Shown one piece after another: positions 17,019-25,746 of a DNA stretch of 35,382 nucleotides. The notes beneath the pieces were generated by a model. It made no database searches. It was not told the origin of the DNA and was given only the letters and a program-made list of their open reading frames with translations. A program made the position numbers and the translations under genes. The stretch is from NCBI RefSeq assembly GCF_040545475.1, contig NZ_JBEPMA010000019.1, forward strand, positions 1 to 35,382, given 5' to 3'. The stretch is from Peptoniphilus_A olsenii (GTDB lineage Bacteria > Bacillota > Clostridia > Tissierellales > Peptoniphilaceae). Positions within the stretch are counted from its first letter, which is position 1, and each line of letters opens with the position of its first letter.

Positions 17019-17183
17019 AATTAAATATCTTCATGCCGGGATATAAATGCACGATATTGATACGATTTAGATTGAGTCGCCCATCATTAAAATCTAACCA
17101 AACTGGAATATAAATATTTCATGTGCGATTGTAAACCTATAGCGACCATAGCAATAAAATCTAACCAAACTGGAGTATGAAAC
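17019..17183 (+). CRISPR. Relic CRISPR-like mini-array: three repeats, two 37-nt spacers, no cas genes
   Basis: Two near-identical 30-nt units, 17086-17115 and 17153-17182, share TAAAATCTAACCAAACTGGA and differ at 4 of 30 positions. A third, degenerate unit at 17019-17048 matches the first at 20 of 30 positions. The two gaps, 17049-17085 and 17116-17152, are each exactly 37 nt and unrelated to each other, giving a constant 67-nt period. The last unit ends GTATGAAAC, like many clostridial type I repeats. No cas genes are in the window. Three diverged units mean a decayed array; chance or another repeat family remains possible. The rest of the 16612-17280 gap is AT-rich, with nothing else I can support. 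Confidence 0.58.
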
Positions 17184-17280
17184 TAAATTTAACCACTATA
17201 TATATTTTTAAATATTTTGAAAAAATAAAATATATTTTATATAATTATTTAAATGATAATTTTTTAAAAGGTTGGGTTTT

Positions 17281-17718
17281 ATGAATCTTTTTATTAAGTG
17301 TTTTGATGAGCTCACCACTAAAGAGCTTTATGAAATTTTAAAACTTAGAGTTGATATTTTTGTGGTCGAGCAGAATTGTGCTTATCATGAGTTGGATGGC
17401 AAGGATTATGAGAGTGTGCATATTTTCTATAAATCTGAAAAAGAGATTGTGGCATATCTTAGGGTTTTTGCTGATGATTGTGATAAGAGTATTGTTCGTA
17501 TTGGTAGAGTTATAAGTAAGTATAAGAAAAATGGACTGGGCAATATGCTAATGTTAAATGCTATAACTTTTATAGAAGAAATGAAAAAATACAACAAGAT
17601 ATTTTTGGAAGCGCAAGTTTATGCTATTGGTTTTTATGAACAGTTTGGATTTGCTATTGTTGGTGAAAAATTTTTGGAAGATGATATAGAGCATATTGGC
17701 ATGGAGATTATTTTATAA
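17281..17718 (+). CDS. ElaA-type GNAT acetyltransferase
   Basis: 145 residues. The start LYEILKLRVDIFVVEQNCAY followed by HELDGKDYE is the hallmark of the ElaA branch of GNAT N-acetyltransferases; the acetyl-CoA loop is seen as RIGRVISKYKKNGLGNMLM and the C-terminal strand as FYEQFGFAIVGEKF. ATG 17281 is chosen because AAAGG lies 9 bases upstream; an in-frame TTG at 17272 is too close to it. The substrate is unknown. It is followed by a bidirectional terminator and a convergent gene. Confidence 0.88.
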   Translation: MNLFIKCFDELTTKELYEILKLRVDIFVVEQNCAYHELDGKDYESVHIFYKSEKEIVAYLRVFADDCDKSIVRIGRVISKYKKNGLGNMLMLNAITFIEEMKKYNKIFLEAQVYAIGFYEQFGFAIVGEKFLEDDIEHIGMEIIL

Positions 17719-17808
17719 TTCTTTTGATAATTATTTTTTGTAAATTTTACTGTTTTGATAAAATTAAATCTATCACTTGCTTGAATTTTTATTTCTATTA
17801 AGTAAAAA

Positions 17809-17830
17809 CCTCTAATTTAGAGGCTTTTTT
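17809..17830. terminator. Bidirectional terminator between convergent genes
   Basis: CCTCTAATTTAGAGG with AAAAA before and CTTTTTTT after can serve both the acetyltransferase and the converging PPOx gene, whose stop is at 17833. Confidence 0.75.
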
Positions 17831-17832
17831 TA

Positions 17833-18309
17833 TTATTTTTCTTGCACTCTTTTTCCACTCATATGCTCTATTTTTAATGAAAAAATTTGTACCGCTTTGA
17901 AGCTTCTTTCTATTGCATCGTTTATATCTTCTTTATTAGGATAATATTTTGATGCAAATGTCCTTATCTTTTCTAAAGCTATTTTTTCATCATAAATCAT
18001 ATCTATTTTGCCAAATGTTATACAACTTGATATATAATAAGACCATCCGTCTTCTGAGATTGTTCCTTCATCATAAGTGACAAAACAACTTTTATTTTCG
18101 TTTTTTATGCTTTCTATTTTATATCCTTTTTTGGAACTGTGAAAGTATATTTTATTTTCTTTTTCTTCGTAATAGAAATTTATTGGAAATGAATAGGGAT
18201 AGCCTTCATCGCCTATGAGTGAAAGGACTCCTCTTTTGTTTTTCTTTAATAATTCTTTACAATTTTCTATTGATATTTCATTTTTCTTTTTTCTAATATT
18301 TCTAAACAT
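17833..18309 (-). CDS. FMN-binding pyridoxamine 5'-phosphate oxidase-like protein
   Basis: 158 residues of the PPOx-like split-barrel family, close to the NimA-type group: an N-terminal CKELLKKNKRGVLSLIGDEG, then PYSFPINFYYEE, IYFHSSKKGYKIESI and a strand CFVTYDEG. Such proteins bind flavin or related cofactors and reduce small molecules; the Nim branch is linked with nitroimidazole reduction, but resistance cannot be inferred here. ATG 18309 is chosen because AAAGGG precedes it at good spacing; an ATG at 18351 adds a leader with no site. It is divergent from the hydrogenase operon. Confidence 0.8.
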   Translation of the reverse strand: MFRNIRKKKNEISIENCKELLKKNKRGVLSLIGDEGYPYSFPINFYYEEKENKIYFHSSKKGYKIESIKNENKSCFVTYDEGTISEDGWSYYISSCITFGKIDMIYDEKIALEKIRTFASKYYPNKEDINDAIERSFKAVQIFSLKIEHMSGKRVQEK

Positions 18310-18344
18310 TTTACACCCTTTATTTTTAATATTTTTGCAATACT

Positions 18345-18362
18345 TTAACAAAAAATTAACAA
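18345..18362. promoter_or_regulatory. Paired TTAACAA half-sites upstream of the hydrogenase operon
   Basis: TTAACAA occurs at 18345-18351 and 18356-18362, an 11-bp or one-turn phasing, between the PPOx gene and the hydrogenase operon. TTAACAA is the half-site of the redox regulator Rex, but Rex sites are inverted (TTGTTAA...TTAACAA) and these are direct repeats. Treat as weak. Confidence 0.25.
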
Positions 18363-18454
18363 TTCTTGTATATCTATTAATTATATTATATCATTATTTA
18401 TAATATATTAGTTTAAATTGATAAAATATTAAATTTATACATAGGGGGATTGTT

Positions 18455-20284
18455 GTGAGTAGATTGGAATTAGTTACGCCGAGTAAGGCAAAAATTGTTG
18501 TTGACGACATTTATGAAAACTTGAGGCAGCGAATTGAATCCTCTCCGCCAAGTTTGTGTCCTGTTGATATTACTAGGGTTTTTATTGAAATGTGTCATTC
18601 TCAAACTTGTGGCAAGTGTATTCCATGTAGAGTTGGATTAAAACAGCTCAAGAAACTGCTTACGGATGTTCTTGATGGTAATGCGGATATGGATAAATTA
18701 AATCTTATTGAAGAAACCTCGAAATCGATTGCAGAAACTGCTGATTGTGCTATTGGTTATGAGGCAGCTTATATGGTCTATAAGAGTATTATTAATTGTA
18801 GGGATGATTACGAGGAACATGTCAAAAATGGAAGATGTATCTGTATGACAACACAGCCTGTTCCTTGTGTAGCTCTTTGTCCTGCTAATGTCGATATTCC
18901 TGGGTATGTTGCTCTTATTAGAGAAGAAAGATACGCAGATGCTATTTCTCTTATTAGGAAAGATAATCCTTTTCCTACAACTTGCAGTTTTATTTGTGAG
19001 CATCCTTGTGAGGAAAGGTGTAGAAGAAATATGATGGACGATTCTATAAATATCAGAGGCCTTAAAAGATTTGCTGCAGATATGGCTGGGGTAGTGCCTA
19101 CAAAAATGCCAAATGACAATACTGGCAAAAAGGTTGCCATAGTTGGCGGTGGTCCTGCTGGTCTTTCTACTGCTTATTATCTACAACTGATGGGTCATCA
19201 AACTACTATATTTGAAATGTTACCAAAGCTTGGTGGTATGCTCAGATATGGTATACCTAATTATAGGCTACCTAAGGATAGGCTTGATGAAGATATAAAA
19301 GCAATTCTTGATACAGGTGTTGAGATAAAATATGGTTTAAAAATTGGAAAAGATATTGATATTACAGATTTGAGAAAGGATTATGATGCAGTTTTAATTA
19401 CTGTTGGTGCTTCAACAGATAAAAAATTAGGGCTTGATGGAGAGGATAGTAATGGGGTTATTTCTGCAGTTAAATTCTTGCGTGATGTAGGTATGGGTAT
19501 TTCGCCTGATATTAGCGGTAAAAAAGCTGCTGTTATTGGTGGAGGAAATGTAGCAATGGACGCTGTTAGAACTTTGGTTAGATTAGGTGCTAATAAAGTT
19601 AGTTGTGTTTACAGAAGAAGAGTTGCAGATATGACTGCACTTCCAAATGAAATAAATGGTGCTTTATCTGAAGGTGTAGAGATGATTACATTAAAAGCAC
19701 CAGCAAATATAGAAACGGTAAATAATAAATTAAAAGGTGTTTGGGTAAGGCCTCAAATGGTATCTAAAATATCAGGAGGTAGAGCTTCTGTAATAGATAG
19801 TGGAGAAGAAGATATATTTATTCCTTGTGATATTCTTGTTGTTGCTATAGGACAAAATATTGAAACTGAACATTATCAAGGGGCTGGGGTGCCAATTGAG
19901 AAAGGGAAAATTTTTACACTTCCTAATGGTGGTTTTAGAGGAATTCCAGGACTTTTTGCTGGTGGTGATTGTGCAACGGGTCCTTCAACTGTTATAAATG
20001 CAATTGCTGCAGCCAAGGTAATGGCGGCAAATATTGATGAATATTTGGGATATCATCATCAAATTACTTCTAATATAGATATTCCTATACCTAATATCGA
20101 AGATAAACTCTACTGCGCAAGAGCAGAATTACCTGAGAGGGAAATGACTCAAAGAGTCAAAGGTTTTGATGCAGTAGAACTCAATATGAATAAAAAAGAG
20201 GCTCATCAAGAAGCAAATCGATGTCTTAGATGTGATCACTTTGGTTTCGGAATATTTAAAGGAGGTCGTGAAAGTATATGGTAA
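18455..20284 (+). CDS. GltD-like flavoprotein with NuoF-type Fe-S domain, hydrogenase partner
   Basis: 609 residues. Residues 45-100 resemble the C-terminal [4Fe-4S] domain of NuoF/HydB (CGKCIPC, Cys52/55/58 with Cys98). Residues 130-200 match the two-cluster N-terminal domain of GltD/NfnB (PVPCVALCPANVDIPGY; Cys138/142/177/181/185/189). Then come an FAD dinucleotide fold (VAIVGGGPAGLSTAYYL, from 227) and an NAD(P) fold (AAVIGGGNVAMDAVRTLVRL), ending in a Cys pair RCLRCD. It should pass electrons between NAD(P)H and the hydrogenase encoded next, with which it overlaps by 7 bases. Start is GTG 18455 after AGGGGGA. The true NuoF FMN domain is absent, so flavin chemistry relies on the GltD part. 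Confidence 0.88.
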   Translation: MSRLELVTPSKAKIVVDDIYENLRQRIESSPPSLCPVDITRVFIEMCHSQTCGKCIPCRVGLKQLKKLLTDVLDGNADMDKLNLIEETSKSIAETADCAIGYEAAYMVYKSIINCRDDYEEHVKNGRCICMTTQPVPCVALCPANVDIPGYVALIREERYADAISLIRKDNPFPTTCSFICEHPCEERCRRNMMDDSINIRGLKRFAADMAGVVPTKMPNDNTGKKVAIVGGGPAGLSTAYYLQLMGHQTTIFEMLPKLGGMLRYGIPNYRLPKDRLDEDIKAILDTGVEIKYGLKIGKDIDITDLRKDYDAVLITVGASTDKKLGLDGEDSNGVISAVKFLRDVGMGISPDISGKKAAVIGGGNVAMDAVRTLVRLGANKVSCVYRRRVADMTALPNEINGALSEGVEMITLKAPANIETVNNKLKGVWVRPQMVSKISGGRASVIDSGEEDIFIPCDILVVAIGQNIETEHYQGAGVPIEKGKIFTLPNGGFRGIPGLFAGGDCATGPSTVINAIAAAKVMAANIDEYLGYHHQITSNIDIPIPNIEDKLYCARAELPEREMTQRVKGFDAVELNMNKKEAHQEANRCLRCDHFGFGIFKGGRESIW

Positions 20285-22056
20285 ATTTAACCTTAGATGA
20301 TTTAGAACTACGTGTAAGTGAAGGGACTACAATAATGCAAGCTGCAAAAAATGTAGGCATCGAAATACCTCATCTTTGTTATTTAAAAGATTTAAATGAA
20401 ATTGCTGCATGTAGAGTTTGTGTAGTAGAAATTGAAGGTAAAGATAAATTAATAACTGCATGCAATAATGTAGTTGAAGAGGGTATGATAATATACACGA
20501 ATAGTCCAAAAGTCATGCTTGATAGAAAAAGAACAGTACAAATGATACTTTCACAACATGACTCTAGATGTGCTACTTGTGTTAGAAGTGGAAATTGTTC
20601 TTTACAAAAGCTTTCTAATGATTTAAATATTCAAGATATTCCTTACGAAGAAGATTTGGAAAAGCAAGCATGGGATAATTCATTTCCATTGATTAGAGAT
20701 TCAAAAAAATGCATCAAATGTATGAGATGTATACAAGTCTGTGATAAAATGCAGAGCTTAAATATTTGGGAATTAGAGGGTACTGGAGAGAGGAGTACTG
20801 TAAATATTTCTGGTTCAAGAACAATTGAAAAATCCGACTGTTCTCTTTGTGGACAATGCATCACACATTGCCCTGTTGGTGCTTTGAAAGAGCGTGATGA
20901 CACAGAAAAATTTTGGCAAGCTATTGCAGATAAAGATAAAACGGTGGTAGTACAAGTTGCTCCAGCGGTCAGGACAGCATGGGGTGAAGAAATGGGTCTT
21001 GAAACCGAAAATGCAACTATAAATAAAATTTTTGACGGTCTCAAAAAAATAGGTGTCGATTATGTTTTTGATACAGCTACATCAGCTGATTTAACTATAA
21101 TAGAAGAGGCAAGCGAATTTATAAACAGATTAAAAAATAATGAGTTAGAAGAAAGACCTATGTTTACTTCATGTTGTCCTGGGTGGTTGAGATTTATAAA
21201 AAGTCAATTTCCTAATATGACTAGACAGCTTTCAAGTGCAAAATCCCCAATGCAAATGTTTGGTTCAATTATGAAAACATATTTTGCTGAACAAATTTGT
21301 AGGAAATCTGATGATATTTTTACAGTTGCAGTAATGCCATGTTTAGCTAAAAAATCTGAAGCAGAAAAAGAATTTTACTATAAAGAGTTTGCCGGTTATG
21401 AGACTGACTGTGTTATAACTACTAGAGAACTTGTGAGGATGTTTAGAGCTTGTCATATAAACCCCAAAGCTCTACAAAATATAGAACCGGATAGTATATT
21501 CAAAGATAGTTCAGGTGCAGGAATAATATTTGGTGCAACAGGTGGAGTGATGGAAGCTGCCCTTCGTACAGCCTATTTTGAGTTAATGGGTGAAAATTGT
21601 GAACCTGATGCCTTCGATGTTATAAGGGCTAGTTCTGGTGAAACTGGAATTACTGAGGCTAGATTTAAATTAAATGGGATGGAGCTTAAAGTGGCGGCAG
21701 TAAGTGGTTTATCTAATACAAGAAAACTTTTGAAAGATATTGAAAGTGGTATTAAGAATTATCATTTTGTTGAAGTTATGGCTTGCCCAGGGGGCTGTGT
21801 TGGTGGAGGAGGTCAACCTATTCACGATGGTGAAGAACTTGCTTTTGAAAGAGGAAAGAATTTATATTTTATAGATAAAAATACTAAAATTAGATATTCT
21901 CATGATAACTTAGATATTAAAAGACTCTATGATGAGTATTTAGATTATCCTAATAGTGCAAAAGCTCATATGTTACTTCATACGGACCATAATTCGTGGG
22001 ACATGCCTAGAAGTCCTAAGAGGGACAGACATGGTTATGTCATAAGTGATTATTAA
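20278..22056 (+). CDS. hydA: [FeFe]-hydrogenase, clostridial four-cluster type
   Basis: 592 residues, almost the layout of Clostridium pasteurianum CpI. N-terminal [2Fe-2S] domain (Cys34/45/48/62), His-Cys [4Fe-4S] cluster (His94, Cys98/101/107), two ferredoxin clusters (Cys145/148/151/155 and Cys188/191/194/198), then the H-cluster motifs TSCCPGW (Cys299, Cys300), MPCLAKKSE (Cys355) and MACPGGCVGGGGQP (Cys503, Cys507). The proton-relay Cys299 is present, so it should be catalytic. AAAGGAGGT precedes the ATG, inside the end of the flavoprotein gene. Pairing with a GltD-like protein fits HydDB group A2, glutamate synthase-linked. Maturases HydE, HydF and HydG are not in the window. Confidence 0.96.
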   Translation: MVNLTLDDLELRVSEGTTIMQAAKNVGIEIPHLCYLKDLNEIAACRVCVVEIEGKDKLITACNNVVEEGMIIYTNSPKVMLDRKRTVQMILSQHDSRCATCVRSGNCSLQKLSNDLNIQDIPYEEDLEKQAWDNSFPLIRDSKKCIKCMRCIQVCDKMQSLNIWELEGTGERSTVNISGSRTIEKSDCSLCGQCITHCPVGALKERDDTEKFWQAIADKDKTVVVQVAPAVRTAWGEEMGLETENATINKIFDGLKKIGVDYVFDTATSADLTIIEEASEFINRLKNNELEERPMFTSCCPGWLRFIKSQFPNMTRQLSSAKSPMQMFGSIMKTYFAEQICRKSDDIFTVAVMPCLAKKSEAEKEFYYKEFAGYETDCVITTRELVRMFRACHINPKALQNIEPDSIFKDSSGAGIIFGATGGVMEAALRTAYFELMGENCEPDAFDVIRASSGETGITEARFKLNGMELKVAAVSGLSNTRKLLKDIESGIKNYHFVEVMACPGGCVGGGGQPIHDGEELAFERGKNLYFIDKNTKIRYSHDNLDIKRLYDEYLDYPNSAKAHMLLHTDHNSWDMPRSPKRDRHGYVISDY

Positions 22057-22213
22057 TAATTAAATATTGATTTTAATTATGAAGTGGTCGATAGTTTATT
22101 TTAATAAAATGGCGAGAATTTTTTGATGATAAATATTTTATTAATATTTATGAAAGTTTTTAAACTAAATATAGTTTTTCAGTTAGCATTATATTATAAA
22201 GACCAATAACTCA

Positions 22214-22222
22214 TGTTATAAT
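22214..22222 (+). promoter_or_regulatory. Extended -10 promoter for lysR
   Basis: TG at 22214-22215, one base, and TATAAT at 22217-22222 form an extended -10. No good -35 is visible. The transcript would begin near 22229, about 34 bases before the regulator's ATG. Confidence 0.4.
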
Positions 22223-22262
22223 GGAATTGGAAGAATGTAATTGGGATTTTAACAGGAGCTAT

Positions 22263-23141
22263 ATGTTATTTTTAAACCTTAATTATTTTGTAAAAACAGT
22301 TGAGTGTAAAAGTTTTACTTTAGCAGCTGAAGAGCTTTTTGTTAGTCAATCAGCTGTCAGTAAATCTATAAAAAATTTAGAAGATGAATTAAAAGTTAAT
22401 TTAATTGATAGAAATTATAGAAATTTTACTTTGACAAGACAAGGTGAAATTGTATATAAATTTGCCAAAGAGATTATCAATAATTATGAAATAAAAAAGC
22501 AAGAGATGCTAAAAAAATTAGATGAATCAGATGATGTACTTAAATTTGGATTGCCACCTGCAGCAGGCAGTATATATTTTTATTCAAAAATTTTTGAGTT
22601 TAAAGAGAATTGCCCAAATATTGATTTAAAAATTGAAGAGGTAACTGCTCCATTTATTGTTGATAAATTGTTGAATAATATAATCGATGTAGGTGTTGTA
22701 ATTAGCCCTTTTGAAGATGATAAATTTGAAATTTTAAATGTTTTTGATTCGGAGTCTATATTAGTGGTAAGTGAAAAGCATCGACTTGCTAAAGAAAAAG
22801 AGGTTGAATTTAGTGAACTCTCTGATGAGAAATTTATTCATGTGACCAAAGAATTTATGTATCATGATGTATTTTTAGAAAAGTGTAAAGAGGCCGGGTT
22901 TGAACCCAATATAATTTTTCAGAGTAAACAGTGGGACTTAATACTTGCTATGGTTTCTGAAAATCAAGGAATCACTATACTACCAAAACCTCTTGTTGAA
23001 AAATATTATATAGATAATATAAAAATGGTGAAACTTACTAAGCCAAGCTTTCCTTGGTCTTTGCTTTTAATATATTTGAAAAATCAATATATGCGTGAAT
23101 CTATGAGATGTTTTATTGAATTATTTTATGATGATATTTAA
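22263..23141 (+). CDS. LysR-family transcriptional regulator
   Basis: 292 residues. N-terminal winged helix-turn-helix: YFVKTVECKSFTLAAEELFV then SQSAVSKSIKNLEDEL and LTRQGEIVYK; the C-terminal periplasmic-binding-like effector domain follows from about residue 90. ATG 22263 is preferred because AGGAG lies just before it; extending to 22221 adds a sequence unlike LysR starts. It lies 170 bases upstream of an MFS gene on the same strand, the likely target, but it also follows the hydrogenase operon. The effector is unknown. Confidence 0.92.
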   Translation: MLFLNLNYFVKTVECKSFTLAAEELFVSQSAVSKSIKNLEDELKVNLIDRNYRNFTLTRQGEIVYKFAKEIINNYEIKKQEMLKKLDESDDVLKFGLPPAAGSIYFYSKIFEFKENCPNIDLKIEEVTAPFIVDKLLNNIIDVGVVISPFEDDKFEILNVFDSESILVVSEKHRLAKEKEVEFSELSDEKFIHVTKEFMYHDVFLEKCKEAGFEPNIIFQSKQWDLILAMVSENQGITILPKPLVEKYYIDNIKMVKLTKPSFPWSLLLIYLKNQYMRESMRCFIELFYDDI

Positions 23142-23217
23142 ATTGAATACAATACTTTTATAATTTATTGTGTGATGAATTATTTTCATGAACTATTACT
23201 AATGGATATCCTATTAT

Positions 23218-23275
23218 AAAACAGAATATGTTATATTTGAAAGGCAGAATTTTTGAGTATAACATATTCTGTTTT
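23218..23275 (+). terminator. 18-bp perfect inverted repeat before the MFS gene (terminator or attenuator)
   Basis: Arms 23218-23235 and 23258-23275 are exact reverse complements (core ACAGAATATGTTATA) around a 22-base loop, and the right arm runs into T. It lies 77 bases after lysR and 36 bases before the MFS ATG. The AU-rich stem could end lysR transcription; the long perfect arms also allow a regulator-binding palindrome. Confidence 0.6.
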
Positions 23276-23311
23276 TGTACGTTTATAGGATTTAAAGAAG
23301 GAGGGAAAACA

Positions 23312-24532
23312 ATGTCAGAAAAGTATATTAAGTCTAATATATCTAATGAGATAGTTCATACCACTTCTAAGTCAATTATTATTGAAGTTATCATGTTTTT
23401 CACTTATGCTTTTTTTGCAGTAAATTGGATTGCAGGCAGCACGCTTACGCCGCAGATAATGGAGTATTTTCAATTAGAAGATTTTACTTCTGCTACTTTT
23501 ATTTCCAATGCAATAACTGTGGCAAAAATCATTGGTAATTTCATGGCGGCATATATTTTAAATAAATTGCTGCTTAGAAAGTCTATTGCATTAGGTTCAT
23601 TATTAATTGTTTTGGGTAATGTCATAGCGATTTTTGCACCGACTTATCCAATTTTTGTGATTGGTAGATTTGTTATGGGATTTGGGGGAGCATTACATAT
23701 TGTTTACTTCAGTCCAATTGTTGTTAAATTCTTCTCGCCACATGATAGAGCGGCTGTCAATGCAATCAATTCTGCTGCTTATACGGCTGGTGGTTTTATT
23801 GCTCTTATTATAGCAGGGCCTGTTATTAACTGGTTAAGTACTTGGCAAAAAAGCCTTGGTTTCTTTGCTATAATTAATTTTGTGCTATTCGTTTTATGGC
23901 TTATTTTTGGTAAAGATATCGATAGCATTACAGATTCTAAAAATGATTCAAAGGATAATAAATATTCTATTATTGATGCGATGAAAGAAAAGATATTTTG
24001 GTTTTTACCTTTAACATATTCAGGTGTATTAACTTTTTATTTAGTTTTACTAAATATATTTCCAATTTCTGGATATGCTGTCATCGACTCAAAAAAATTG
24101 AGTGCTCTAATTACAGTGGGTGGACTTTTGGGAACTGCGATAGCTATGGCTCTTTCTAAGAAATACTCTAAAAGAATTCCTGTTATAAGAATTTCTGGAA
24201 TATTTGTCACTTTAAGTGGTTTTATCATGTTAAGAGCAAATAGTGGTATTGTTGCTGCAATTTCTGCTATTAGTGTGGGTATATTTATGTTTGTGCCTAT
24301 GACTTCACTGATGATGATTCCACAAGAATTAAAATCAATGACTCCAAATAAACTCACTGCAGTAATGGGGCTTTTTTGGTTAGTATCTTATGTAGTTGAA
24401 ACTATTATGTTTTTTGTAATTGGAAAAGTAATTGATGCCAATGGTTATAGTGCGGGGCTTAATCTTGCACTTATTCTCAGCTTGACATTTTTTATAGGTT
24501 CTTTTTTATTGCCTGAGACAAATAAAAATTGA
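23312..24532 (+). CDS. Major facilitator superfamily transporter
   Basis: 406 residues with about 12 membrane helices. The first half has IGRFVMGFGGALHIVYFSPI, an MFS loop/helix 4-5 pattern similar to nitrate/nitrite, cyanate (CynX-like) or NimT-type carriers. ATG 23312 is chosen because AAGGAGGG lies directly before it; the region back to 23228 overlaps the inverted repeat. Likely regulated by the adjacent LysR protein. The substrate cannot be told; organic anion import or export is plausible. Confidence 0.88.
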   Translation: MSEKYIKSNISNEIVHTTSKSIIIEVIMFFTYAFFAVNWIAGSTLTPQIMEYFQLEDFTSATFISNAITVAKIIGNFMAAYILNKLLLRKSIALGSLLIVLGNVIAIFAPTYPIFVIGRFVMGFGGALHIVYFSPIVVKFFSPHDRAAVNAINSAAYTAGGFIALIIAGPVINWLSTWQKSLGFFAIINFVLFVLWLIFGKDIDSITDSKNDSKDNKYSIIDAMKEKIFWFLPLTYSGVLTFYLVLLNIFPISGYAVIDSKKLSALITVGGLLGTAIAMALSKKYSKRIPVIRISGIFVTLSGFIMLRANSGIVAAISAISVGIFMFVPMTSLMMIPQELKSMTPNKLTAVMGLFWLVSYVVETIMFFVIGKVIDANGYSAGLNLALILSLTFFIGSFLLPETNKN

Positions 24533-24545
24533 CTTGGAAAATAAC

Positions 24546-24580
24546 AAAAATAGTGGACGTATAGCACGCCCACTATTTTT
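24546..24580. terminator. Bidirectional terminator between the MFS gene and thiH
   Basis: AAAAATAGTGG (24546-24556) and CCACTATTTTT (24569-24580, with one extra C) form an 11-bp stem flanked by A and T runs, serving both converging transcripts. Confidence 0.88.
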
Positions 24581-24582
24581 AT

Positions 24583-25746
24583 TTATAAATTTATATAGTC
24601 ATTTAACACTACAGTTAGATTATTTTTTTCTAAATCTTTTTTTATTTCTTTTACAGTTCTAGTATCATTTATTAAAAACTGTTCATCGCCTTCATCTTCG
24701 TATTCTATATTGCCACTTCTTCTGCCAATTCCTGTATCTACACTTGCAGATAATTTAGTAGCACCAAATTTTGTTGCTAAATCTCTAAAAACTCGACTTT
24801 CTCTTGTTGATATTGTTATTGAAGCATAGGGAAGAAATAGTCTTGTGGCACACATTATTTGGAATAACTTTTTCTCTGATACATCTACTAAATTCAAATG
24901 TTCTATGCCAACAGTTGGTCTAATTCTAGGCAGTGATATGGATATTTCAGCATGAGGATATTTATTTTGTAATAAATTTGCATGTAGTGCCATACAAAAA
25001 GCATCTTTTAAAGGATTGGAAAGACCAAATAAAACTCCGAATCCCACACCTCGAATACCGGCAAGTATTGCTCGTTCCTGCGTATTTAAACGATAAGATA
25101 AACTTCGCTTGTTGCCATCAGGGTGATAAAAGTCATAGTTTGTTTCGGCATAAGTTTCTTGAAAGACCGTTACAAAATCAGCTCCACATTTTTTTAGATA
25201 TTTATAATCACTAATATTTGCGGGATATATTTCTAATCCAATGACTCTAAAATATTTTGTTGCAAGTTTTACAGCTTCGCCAATATGTTCTATAGAAGAG
25301 TTTTTATTGGATTCACCAGTTAAGATTAGTATATCTTCAATACCTTCTTCAGCAAGATAAATCATCTCTTTTTCAATTTCTTCTAAATTTAGTTTTGTTC
25401 TTTTGATTTTTGAGCCTACCTTAAACCCACAATATTTACAGTGATTTTCGCAATGATTAGCTATATAAATTGGTGAAAAGAGATAGACATTGTTGCCAAA
25501 ATATTTTATTCTCTTTTGATGTGCTTTTATTGCAATTTTATCTAAATATTTTATTGCTTCATCAGAAATTAAATTGTAGAAATCAAACTCGTCAAGGCTA
25601 TCTTTTTCTAAAGAAGATAATATTTTTTCTTTGGTCACTTTATAATTATCTAAGAATTTTAATTTGTCTTTGATTTCATCTTCAATACTAGAGTCGATTT
25701 TTTCCATATATGGGTAATAATCAGTGACTTTATCTAGTTTCATCAT
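24583..25746 (-). CDS. thiH: 2-iminoacetate synthase (radical SAM)
   Basis: 387 residues. ThiH splits tyrosine with SAM radical chemistry to give dehydroglycine, the glycine-derived part of the thiazole of thiamine. The [4Fe-4S]/SAM motif is ANHCENHCKYCGF (Cys99, Cys103, Cys106), and ILTGESNKNS and GRRSGNIEYEDEGDEQF near the C-terminus are typical of ThiH. It is the last gene of the thiSFGH operon and overlaps thiG by 17 bases. Either of two adjacent ATGs may start it. The use of ThiH rather than the oxygen-dependent ThiO fits an anaerobe. Confidence 0.95.
   Translation of the reverse strand: MMKLDKVTDYYPYMEKIDSSIEDEIKDKLKFLDNYKVTKEKILSSLEKDSLDEFDFYNLISDEAIKYLDKIAIKAHQKRIKYFGNNVYLFSPIYIANHCENHCKYCGFKVGSKIKRTKLNLEEIEKEMIYLAEEGIEDILILTGESNKNSSIEHIGEAVKLATKYFRVIGLEIYPANISDYKYLKKCGADFVTVFQETYAETNYDFYHPDGNKRSLSYRLNTQERAILAGIRGVGFGVLFGLSNPLKDAFCMALHANLLQNKYPHAEISISLPRIRPTVGIEHLNLVDVSEKKLFQIMCATRLFLPYASITISTRESRVFRDLATKFGATKLSASVDTGIGRRSGNIEYEDEGDEQFLINDTRTVKEIKKDLEKNNLTVVLNDYINL

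Noticed and set aside
17086..17183. Active CRISPR array
   Set aside because: There are only two good repeats, diverged from each other, plus one degenerate unit, and no cas genes nearby; treated as a relic.
20643..21044. Minus-strand 133-codon open frame inside the hydrogenase gene
   Set aside because: It is antisense to cluster-binding text of the hydrogenase and has no sign of its own start or family.
24933..25214. Plus-strand open frames inside thiH and thiG
   Set aside because: They are antisense to strongly conserved genes, have no ribosome sites and read as low-complexity text.
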